Both the position numbers and the translations under genes were made by a program. From a virus: 25,723 bases of DNA. Of this stretch, positions 1-6,010 are shown piece by piece. Position 1 is the first letter of the stretch, and the number at the start of each line of letters is the position of its first letter. The stretch spans positions 1 to 25,723 of IMG/VR virus record IMGVR_UViG_3300025687_000287; one strand, written 5' to 3'. The notes beneath the pieces were generated by a model. That model did not search any database. It was not told the origin of the DNA and was given only the letters and a program-made list of their open reading frames with translations.

Positions 1-56
1 TGTTTGTTTTTTTCTTTTTTGTTTAACATTGTGTTTTCCTTTGTTTTTGTTGTCAT
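1..56 (-). CDS. Possible 5' end of a divergent gene (partial)
   Basis: On the minus strand an ATG at 56-54 opens a frame that stays open to the window edge, about 18 codons, very rich in Lys, Asn and Thr. A second in-frame ATG at 29-27 follows an AAAGGA-like ribosome binding site (about 36-41) at good spacing, so the true start may be there. The T-rich plus strand of 1-60 is what an A-rich minus-strand coding start would look like in this genome. It would mark a divergent boundary to the left of the late genes. No product can be named from so few codons, and the stretch could simply be A/T-rich intergenic DNA. Confidence 0.3.
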   Translation of the reverse strand, partial: MTTKTKENTMLNKKEKNK

Positions 57-72
57 TACTCTTATAAGGTAC

Positions 73-80
73 CATAAATA
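73..80 (+). promoter_or_regulatory. Variant late promoter box CATAAATA
   Basis: CATAAATA lies 30 bases before the lipoprotein gene and differs from T4-type TATAAATA only in the first base. It shares the longer string ATAAATAAGTA with the box at 333-340. NATAAATA variants are accepted late boxes in T4-like marine phages, as I remember it. Function is inferred from sequence and position. Confidence 0.45.
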
Positions 81-110
81 AGTACAAAAGTCAAGCAAAA
101 AATTCAAAAA

Positions 111-332
111 ATGATAAAAAAAGCGCTAAAAATCACTATTTTTTTAACAATTGTTCTGGTTTTGTTCTCTTCCTGTGTTAAGAAAATTGAGGATTGTAAA
201 TTTTTGCCAAAAATTGAGATAGAATCACAAAAAAATAGCGAATCAGACGAAAAAAGTGATAGCTCAACGCAAAAATTGAGAAAAATGATAGAAAACGGAA
301 CACCGAGCGCTCACGTAAGTTGTAATTTTTAA
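111..332 (+). CDS. Small predicted lipoprotein
   Basis: A 73-residue protein with a classic lipoprotein signal. A positively charged start (KK at 3-4, K7) leads into a hydrophobic stretch at about residues 8-19, then a lipobox-like FSSC with the acylated Cys at position 22. The mature part is about 52 residues, highly charged and polar, with further Cys at 28 and 71 and no globular motif I recognise. It should be exported and lipid-anchored in the host envelope. Phage lipoproteins of this size include outer-membrane spanins (Rz1 type) and superinfection-exclusion proteins. No inner-membrane spanin partner is visible here and the mature part is not Pro-rich, so the role stays open. The ribosome binding site is weak. 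The gene stands first in the plus-strand block, 25 bases before the Cys-rich gene. Confidence 0.7.
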   Translation: MIKKALKITIFLTIVLVLFSSCVKKIEDCKFLPKIEIESQKNSESDEKSDSSTQKLRKMIENGTPSAHVSCNF

Positions 333-340
333 GATAAATA
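333..340 (+). promoter_or_regulatory. Variant late promoter box GATAAATA
   Basis: GATAAATA lies just after the lipoprotein stop and 17 bases before the ATG at 358, in the same ATAAATAAGTA context as the box at 73-80. A clear AAAAAGGATAAAAA ribosome binding site separates it from the start. It is one base away from the TATAAATA consensus, so the call is tentative. Confidence 0.4.
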
Positions 341-357
341 AGTAAAAAGGATAAAAA

Positions 358-525
358 ATGGAATATTGTAAAAATTGTGGACATAATTGCCATTGTGAAA
401 CTATTTGTAAACAAGAAGTAGTTAGTGAATTTGGTGAAAAATATAAAATTGAGTGTTGTAAACAATGCCGACACGAAAAAAAAGAAAATATTAACGATAT
501 AACAGCATTATTTAACGGAGCATAA
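358..525 (+). CDS. Cys-rich, zinc-ribbon-like small protein
   Basis: A 55-residue protein with eight cysteines (positions 4, 7, 11, 13, 17, 33, 34, 37) and histidines at 9, 12 and 39. The outer pairs CxxC at 4-7 and CxxC at 34-37 make a plausible zinc ribbon or knuckle; the central CHC and C17 could bind more metal. The rest is charged, ending in a helical-looking tail. The start follows a strong AAGGATAAAAAATG site, and the stop is two bases before the next ATG, so it is almost certainly co-translated with the basic 45-residue protein and the PAAR gene. I do not recognise the family. A structural metal-binding role or protein/nucleic-acid contact are both possible. Confidence 0.75.
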   Translation: MEYCKNCGHNCHCETICKQEVVSEFGEKYKIECCKQCRHEKKENINDITALFNGA

Positions 526-527
526 CA

Positions 528-665
528 ATGGCTAAAAAAGCATTAATGGGAGTTTCAAATTTTAGAGGCTCTACTAGAAAAAAAAGAAGAGGTAGACATT
601 CAAAAAGTCCTAATAAATCATTTAAGAGAAGTTTTAAAAAGTACGTAGGTCAAGGACGACCATAA
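528..665 (+). CDS. Very basic 45-residue protein
   Basis: A 45-residue protein with 16 Lys/Arg and no Asp or Glu. It has an RKKRRGR cluster at residues 17-23, several Ser and Gly, and an FKRSFKKY segment at about 32-39. Such composition suggests binding to nucleic acid or to an acidic protein surface, or a disordered linker packed in the virion. It starts two bases after the Cys-rich gene, and its stop overlaps the PAAR ATG (TAATG), so the three are a translationally coupled unit. I believe similar small basic proteins precede baseplate genes in other marine T4-like phages, but this is memory and not something the sequence proves. Function unknown. Confidence 0.75.
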   Translation: MAKKALMGVSNFRGSTRKKRRGRHSKSPNKSFKRSFKKYVGQGRP

Positions 666-934
666 TGCCTGGTATCAGTAGAGATAGTGACAGTGCAGGT
701 GGTGATTTAATACCTAGTCAAAGTACCGTAAGGGTAAATAGTGAAAGTGTTATAGTAAATGGTGATGGTGTTGCAGGACACGGTATCTCTCCACACATAC
801 CACAGACAATAGTTTCCACATTACAATCAACAGTAAAGATTGGTGGTATCAAAGTTATTATAGCAGGCGACCCAGCAAGTATATGTGGTGAATCAGCTAC
901 AGGTTCTTCAAATGTTTCTATAGGATTATCATAA
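665..934 (+). CDS. gp5.4: PAAR-repeat baseplate spike tip protein
   Basis: An 89-residue protein of PAAR type. It is Gly-rich with short beta repeats, and has the diagnostic AGHGISPH segment (residues 37-44) followed by a second half with a Cys near CGES (C74). In the family, His and Cys residues bind one metal ion at the point of a conical protein that caps the gp5 spike and helps pierce the host outer membrane. His39, His44 and Cys74 are the likely ligands here. The length is close to T4 gp5.4 (about 97 residues). It overlaps the previous stop by one base and lies just before gp25, a natural place for a spike component. The family call is solid; exact equivalence to T4 gp5.4 is inferred from context. 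Confidence 0.88.
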   Translation: MPGISRDSDSAGGDLIPSQSTVRVNSESVIVNGDGVAGHGISPHIPQTIVSTLQSTVKIGGIKVIIAGDPASICGESATGSSNVSIGLS

Positions 935-940
935 ATTCTG

Positions 941-948
941 TATAAATA
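941..948 (+). promoter_or_regulatory. Late promoter box TATAAATA before gp25
   Basis: An exact TATAAATA lies in the 22-base gap between the PAAR gene and gp25, followed by TTACTG. In T4 the late transcript starts about six or seven bases after the box, which would be only about three bases before the gp25 ATG at 957. The match is exact; activity is inferred. Confidence 0.7.
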
Positions 949-956
949 TTACTGTT

Positions 957-1382
957 ATGCCAAGTTACGATTCTGCTAATACAAATAAAAGTAAAAGAGC
1001 TCAAGTCAAATATAAAGATATTGACTTAGATTTTGGTCGTAATTCGGTAACCAATGATGTTAATAACTTAACTAATGTTGAGGCAGTAAAAAGAAGTGTT
1101 AGAAACTTAATTAACACCTCACACTTTGATAGACCTTTTCATCCTGAAATTGGTTCTAGTGTTAGAGGTATGTTATTTGAACCAATTACGCCATTAACTG
1201 CTTTAAATCTACAAAGAAAAGTAGAAGAAGTTTTAGTTAATTTTGAACCTAGGATTAAGTTAGTACAAATTACGGCTAATCCTGACATTGATCGTAACGC
1301 ATATGGTTTAAGTATTTACTTTTATGTTGTAGGTACAAACGAGTTAGTACAAGTAGAAACATTTTTAGAAAGATTAAGATAA
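957..1382 (+). CDS. gp25: Baseplate wedge subunit gp25
   Basis: A 141-residue member of the gp25 family of sheath-initiating baseplate proteins (T4 gp25 is 132 residues; the type VI secretion relative is TssE). The family signature is clear: HFDRPFHPEIGSSVRGMLFE at residues 56-75, then FEPRIKLVQI at 96-105 and a beta strand ending in SIYFYV. The protein sits in the inner baseplate, binds gp6/gp53 and starts sheath polymerisation. The first 18 or so residues are a polar lead before the conserved YKDIDLDFG. No Shine-Dalgarno sequence precedes the ATG, and a late promoter box ends eight bases upstream. The stop is one base before the gp6 start, so the two are coupled. Confidence 0.95.
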   Translation: MPSYDSANTNKSKRAQVKYKDIDLDFGRNSVTNDVNNLTNVEAVKRSVRNLINTSHFDRPFHPEIGSSVRGMLFEPITPLTALNLQRKVEEVLVNFEPRIKLVQITANPDIDRNAYGLSIYFYVVGTNELVQVETFLERLR

Positions 1383-1383
1383 A

Positions 1384-3246
1384 ATGGCAAGTAACAAATT
1401 AAACGTATCAGATTTTGACTTTGACGCAGTTAAAGCTAATTTAAAAACCTTTTTACAAAGTCAATCAGAATTTCAGGACTATAACTTTGAAGGATCAGGT
1501 TTTGCTGTTCTTTTAGACACTCTCGCTTATAACACTCACTACTTAGGTTTCAATGCTAATATGTTAGCAAATGAAATGTATTTAGATAGTGCAGACATAA
1601 GAAAAAATATTGTGTCATTAGCAAAGATGTTAGGTTATACACCAACGTCTGTAAGAACATCAACAGCAAATGTTGACATTACGGTAAATGATGGAACAGG
1701 TTCTTCAATTACTATGGCAAAAGGAACAGTTTTCAATACAACAGTTGATGGTGTATCATATCAATTCATTACTAACTCATCTAAAACAACTTCGCCAGTA
1801 GATGGCATTTACAAATTTTCAAATGTAACTTTATTTGAAGGCACAGCAGTTAGTTACAGATACACGGTTGATTTAAATGATGTTGACCAAAAATTTATTA
1901 TACCTACAGATTTTGCTGACACTTCTACTTTAGTTGTTAAAGTTCAAAATAGTGCAGGTGATTCAACAACAAACACTTACACACTTGCAACAGGATTATC
2001 TGAAATACAATCAACAACAAGAGCATATTTTTTACAAGAAGGTGATGAAGGCAGATTTGAAGTTTATTTTGGAGATGGTGTAATTGGCAGAGCGTTAGAA
2101 GATGGCAATATTGTAATTTTAGAATACATAGTTTCAAATGTTGACGCTGCTAACGGTGCAAGTACATTTACAGCACAATCAAATGTCGGTGGCTTTACAG
2201 ATATTACTGTTACAACAAATTCAAATGCTCAAGGTGGAACACCAGCTCAATCAAAAGAGTCTGTTAGAATAAATGCACCTTTAAGTTACTCAGCACAAAA
2301 TAGAGCAGTTACAACAAGTGATTATGAAACACTTGTACAAAATTTATATCCAAATGCCCAATCAGTAAGTGCTTGGGGTGGTGAAGATGATGAAACACCA
2401 GTTTATGGTGTTGTTAAAATTGCTATCAAAGCAGCTTCAGGTTCTACATTAACTGAGGCGACAAAAGCAAGTTTAGTAACACAATTAAAAAAATACAATG
2501 TTGCTTCAGTTAGACCACAAATTGTTGAACCAGAAATAACTAAAGTATTATTAACTTCAAATGTTAAGTATGATGAAAAGTCAACTACAAAAACAGCAGA
2601 TACTTTAAAAGCAAATATTGTAAGTGAATTAACAGATTATAATACAAATACATTACAAAGATTTGATGGTGTATTCAGATATTCAAAAGTTACAGGTTTA
2701 ATTGACGATACAGACACAAGCATTATCTCAAACATTACCACATTAAGAATAAGAAAAACATTTACACCTACTTTAAGTTCATCAACAAGATATGATGTTT
2801 ACTTTAGAAATGGTATATACAATCCTCATACAGGTCACAGATCAGCTGAAGGTGGTGTTTTAGAATCTTCTGGTTTTAAAGTTGATGGTGATGTTACAAA
2901 TGTTTATTACTTAGATGATGACGGATCAGAAAATATTAGAAGATATTATTTAACTGGTTCTGTTAGAAACTATGTAAACAATACACAAGGTACAATTAAT
3001 TATACGACAGGTCAAATTACAATTAATTCTTTAAATGTTTCTTCAGTAGAAAATATTAGAGGCGCAGCTTCTAGTGTTATTGAATTAACTGTACAACCAA
3101 ACTCAAATGATATTATTCCTGTAAGAGATCAAATTATAGAAATTGATATACCAAATTCATCAATCACTGTTGAAGCGGATACTTTTGTAGGTGGTTCTGC
3201 TGACGCAGGTGTAGGTTACACAACATCATCAAGTTATAGTACGTAG
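1384..3246 (+). CDS. gp6: Baseplate wedge subunit gp6
   Basis: A 620-residue counterpart of T4 gp6 (660 residues), the protein that forms the continuous inner ring of the baseplate and holds the wedges together during the dome-to-star change. The N-terminus (NVSDFDFDAVKANLKTFL..., residues 7-24) and the next block with LLDTLAYNTHY and ANEMYLDSA (about 43-70) are typical of marine T4-like gp6. A YFGDGVIG motif near residues 229-236 is the hallmark of the Baseplate_J fold. The C-terminal third is beta-rich and ends in a Ser/Thr-rich tail. It starts one base after gp25 and is followed 11 bases later by the gp7-position gene. Its partners should be gp25, gp53 and the gp7-like protein. Confidence 0.95.
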   Translation: MASNKLNVSDFDFDAVKANLKTFLQSQSEFQDYNFEGSGFAVLLDTLAYNTHYLGFNANMLANEMYLDSADIRKNIVSLAKMLGYTPTSVRTSTANVDITVNDGTGSSITMAKGTVFNTTVDGVSYQFITNSSKTTSPVDGIYKFSNVTLFEGTAVSYRYTVDLNDVDQKFIIPTDFADTSTLVVKVQNSAGDSTTNTYTLATGLSEIQSTTRAYFLQEGDEGRFEVYFGDGVIGRALEDGNIVILEYIVSNVDAANGASTFTAQSNVGGFTDITVTTNSNAQGGTPAQSKESVRINAPLSYSAQNRAVTTSDYETLVQNLYPNAQSVSAWGGEDDETPVYGVVKIAIKAASGSTLTEATKASLVTQLKKYNVASVRPQIVEPEITKVLLTSNVKYDEKSTTKTADTLKANIVSELTDYNTNTLQRFDGVFRYSKVTGLIDDTDTSIISNITTLRIRKTFTPTLSSSTRYDVYFRNGIYNPHTGHRSAEGGVLESSGFKVDGDVTNVYYLDDDGSENIRRYYLTGSVRNYVNNTQGTINYTTGQITINSLNVSSVENIRGAASSVIELTVQPNSNDIIPVRDQIIEIDIPNSSITVEADTFVGGSADAGVGYTTSSSYST

Positions 3247-3257
3247 GATAATATCAG

Positions 3258-5840
3258 ATGGCAAAGTTTACTGATAAAATATCCAATCTCATAAACTCAC
3301 AAGTACCTGACTTTGTAGTTGAAGATCACCCAAAGTTTTTACAATTCTTAAAAACTTATTACACATTTTTAGAAGCTTCTGAATTAACGGTTACGTCTGT
3401 ACAGACAACTGAGGGTATTTTATTAGAAACTGAAACTGCTCAAAATAATGAATTAATTTTAGACGGTTCTCGTATTGATACAGATAGAACACAATTAGAC
3501 GCTGGTGATAAAATATTATTAGAGAGTTCTGCTTTTGGTAAATTTACAAGAGGTGAAACTATTACAGGTCAAACTTCAAATGCAACAGCAACAGTTTTAA
3601 CTGAAGACTTAGATAATAGTCGTTTGTTTATATCAGCACAAGATAAATTTATTATTGGTGAAACTGTTTTAGGTTCATCATCAAATGCTAGTGCTGTTGT
3701 AAATAATTACAAACCTAATCCTGTTCAAACAATACAAGACTTACTAAACTTTAGAGATCCAGATAAAGTTATATCAAATTTTTTATCTAAATTTAGAAAT
3801 GAATTATTAGATACTATTCCTGATACTCTAACTACAGGTTTAAATAAAAGAACATTAATAAAAAATGTAAAATCATTATACAGATTAAAAGGTACAAATG
3901 TAGGTCATCAAATATTTTTTAGATTACTATTTGGTGAAGAATCTCAAACATCATATCCAAGAGAACAAGTTTTAAGAGTATCAGACGGTAAATGGAATAC
4001 TTCAAAAATTTTAAGAGCTGTTGCTACAGTAGGTAATACTTCAAACTTAATTGGTCGTACAATTACAGGACAATCTTCAGGTGCAACTGCTGTTATTGAA
4101 AACGTATTTAAATTTCAAATTGGTGACGCTGAAGTTTCAGAATTTATTTTAAATGAAGATACTTTAAATGGAACATTTACTGTATTAGAAGAAATTAGAG
4201 GAACAGGTAGTGACGAAGATGATACATTTATTAAAGCTACTGTAACAGGAGTTCCTAATGCACCAACAATTACTAATGATGGTGCTTTATACAGTGAGGG
4301 TGATAGTGTAACCATAACCTCTGGAGGACAAGGTGCATTAATTCAGGTTGGAGAAGTTGGACGTGGTGGCATTACAGAAATAATATTAGATGATGTTGGT
4401 TCAGGTTATGAAATTGGTGATGATATTATTTTTGATAATACGAACACAGGTGGTGGTTCTGCTTCAGCAAAAGTTTCAGTTGTAAACGGAGGTTTTACAC
4501 AAGAAGAATCTACTTCAACAGTTGACGATCATATAATTTTAGAAGATGAAACTGTTAGAGGTGACCCTTACACAGGAAATAAAATTGTACAAGAAAGCCT
4601 TACTGGTTCAGGTGACATTACAGATATAAGAATTATTAATAATGGTTCTAACTATAAATCTTTACCAACAGTTACAGTTGATGATACAAACGGATCAGGT
4701 GCAGTTGTAAAAGCATTTGGAACTGAAATAGGAAAAATTGAGTCATTAACAATTGCAGAAACAGGTAGAGCATATGAAAATTCTCCTACACCTCCTACTT
4801 TAACGCTTGAAACAAAAGTTTTATATGTAGATCAATCAGGTAATTTTATTGCTAACGAAACTGTAACAGGTTTATCATCTGACTCTACAGTTGTAACAGC
4901 AACATTCAAATCTACAAATACATCTACAAACGTTTTAACATTAACAGGCGCTAATGGTATATTTGGTGAAGATACTATAATTACAGGTTCTACTTCAGGT
5001 GCATTTGTTACTGTTAAAAAAGTAGATCAAGCTACAGCAACAACAAGTGTTGTAACAATTTTAGATACAGCAGGTTCTTACATTAACCAAGATGGTCACG
5101 TTTCTGAATCAACAATGAGAATACAAGATAGTTTATTGTATCAGGACTTTTCATATATTATTAAAGTTGGTCGTTCTATTAATGACTGGAGAGATTCATT
5201 TAAACAAACAATGCACAGTGCTGGTTTTTACTTTGTAGGACAAGTTAATATTGAATTACAAGCAGACGTGCAATTAAGAAATATTACAACATTAAATTCT
5301 GGTGATGTTGGTACACCGATTGATAGTGTATTAAATACATTATTCTCTACTATCTTTGGTAGAAGATTAGGAACAACTACAGACGGCACTTCATTAAACG
5401 CAAGTCCTCAATTAGGTGTTGACCCATTATTTGATGATAGTACAACTGACTTCTTTACACCAAATACTAGAGATGTAACTTTAAACCAACATATCACTAT
5501 AAAATCTGCTGGTGGTATTATAAAAGAATTAACAGATATTCGAAGTAATACTACTAAGTTTGGCCGAGCTGTTGCTGGACCAAGTATGTTTGGAATCAAT
5601 AAATTAGTTTTAGGTGCTAACTATGCAAATCAAGTACAAATACAAGACTTGGAAAATTTAAGATTAACAGGCACATTAAATAGTAGTATAGATGGTGAAT
5701 TAAACAACTTATCAGATTTTAACTATAAAACTAAAACGGCATTTGCTATACCGAGTGAAATATGGCAAATTTCTAGTGATAGTTTTGATGAAACTTTAGA
5801 TACTTTTGACGAGGACACAATAACTTTTGACGCCGCTTAA
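3258..5840 (+). CDS. Large baseplate wedge/virion structural protein (gp7 position)
   Basis: An 860-residue protein. The N-terminus (NSQVPDFVVEDHPKFLQFLKTYYTFLE, about residues 13-39, with the DHPKF..FL..YY pattern) is shared by baseplate-associated proteins of marine T4-like phages. Next come paired GETITGxTSNATA-type repeats (about 99-113, 134-147, 266-280, 533-547, 572-586). Two beta repeats of the form I-I-x-GSGY/SNY...PTV lie at about 337-410 and 453-520. A conserved-looking block (QDFSYIIKVGRSINDWRDSFK, about 629-649) closes the core. It lies directly after gp6 where T4 has gp7 (1032 residues), so a wedge role is likely, but I cannot show sequence homology to T4 gp7 by eye. The ribosome binding site AGGATA precedes the ATG. 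A 55-residue ORF begins two bases after the stop. Confidence 0.75.
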   Translation: MAKFTDKISNLINSQVPDFVVEDHPKFLQFLKTYYTFLEASELTVTSVQTTEGILLETETAQNNELILDGSRIDTDRTQLDAGDKILLESSAFGKFTRGETITGQTSNATATVLTEDLDNSRLFISAQDKFIIGETVLGSSSNASAVVNNYKPNPVQTIQDLLNFRDPDKVISNFLSKFRNELLDTIPDTLTTGLNKRTLIKNVKSLYRLKGTNVGHQIFFRLLFGEESQTSYPREQVLRVSDGKWNTSKILRAVATVGNTSNLIGRTITGQSSGATAVIENVFKFQIGDAEVSEFILNEDTLNGTFTVLEEIRGTGSDEDDTFIKATVTGVPNAPTITNDGALYSEGDSVTITSGGQGALIQVGEVGRGGITEIILDDVGSGYEIGDDIIFDNTNTGGGSASAKVSVVNGGFTQEESTSTVDDHIILEDETVRGDPYTGNKIVQESLTGSGDITDIRIINNGSNYKSLPTVTVDDTNGSGAVVKAFGTEIGKIESLTIAETGRAYENSPTPPTLTLETKVLYVDQSGNFIANETVTGLSSDSTVVTATFKSTNTSTNVLTLTGANGIFGEDTIITGSTSGAFVTVKKVDQATATTSVVTILDTAGSYINQDGHVSESTMRIQDSLLYQDFSYIIKVGRSINDWRDSFKQTMHSAGFYFVGQVNIELQADVQLRNITTLNSGDVGTPIDSVLNTLFSTIFGRRLGTTTDGTSLNASPQLGVDPLFDDSTTDFFTPNTRDVTLNQHITIKSAGGIIKELTDIRSNTTKFGRAVAGPSMFGINKLVLGANYANQVQIQDLENLRLTGTLNSSIDGELNNLSDFNYKTKTAFAIPSEIWQISSDSFDETLDTFDEDTITFDAA

Positions 5841-5842
5841 TT

Positions 5843-6010
5843 ATGATTATAAATAGTATTAAAAACATTATTGTAACTAAAAATGATAAGATATTAAAGC
5901 TTGAGGAAGACTATACAATTGAAAATAATACTTTATTTTTCAACATTCCTCCTGAAGCTAATGATAAAATATCAATAATAAAGAGAGAAGATGTCGAAAC
6001 AAACAGTTAA
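5843..6010 (+). CDS. 55-residue stand-alone beta-module ORF
   Basis: The ATG is two bases after the gp7-position stop, and the frame runs 55 codons, overlapping the next gene by 20 bases. Residues about 6-49 follow the pattern of the C-terminal module of the next protein: a strand, a short turn, L-x-x-x-x-DYTI-x-x-NTLFFNIPP-x-A-x-DKISII. That matches DYTVSGTNLTFNTAPAASAEIQV in the 318-residue protein and two more copies downstream. It is therefore a single free module, or the remnant of a longer fibre gene. A TATAAATA box sits just inside its 5' end (5848-5855), so a transcript from that box would not carry this start. Translation would need read-through from upstream. No Shine-Dalgarno is evident. 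Confidence 0.5.
   Translation: MIINSIKNIIVTKNDKILKLEEDYTIENNTLFFNIPPEANDKISIIKREDVETNS
5848..5855 (+). promoter_or_regulatory. Late promoter box TATAAATA before the accessory segment
   Basis: An exact TATAAATA lies just after the gp7-position gene, inside the first codons of the 55-residue ORF and 135 bases before the fibre-like gene at 5991. It could drive the fibre/halogenase segment independently of gp25-gp6. The match is exact, but it lies in possible coding sequence in an A/T-rich genome, so confidence is moderate. Confidence 0.5.

Noticed and set aside
178-474. Minus-strand open frame of 98 codons opposite the lipoprotein and Cys-rich genes
   Set aside because: It is the reverse of two A-rich plus-strand genes, which gives a Phe/Leu/Ser-rich product. 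The plus-strand genes have better starts, a lipobox and ordered Cys pairs.
111-525. Spanin pair (inner plus outer) formed by the lipoprotein and the next gene
   Set aside because: The next protein is Cys-rich and has no N-terminal membrane segment or long periplasmic coiled coil, so it cannot be an inner spanin.
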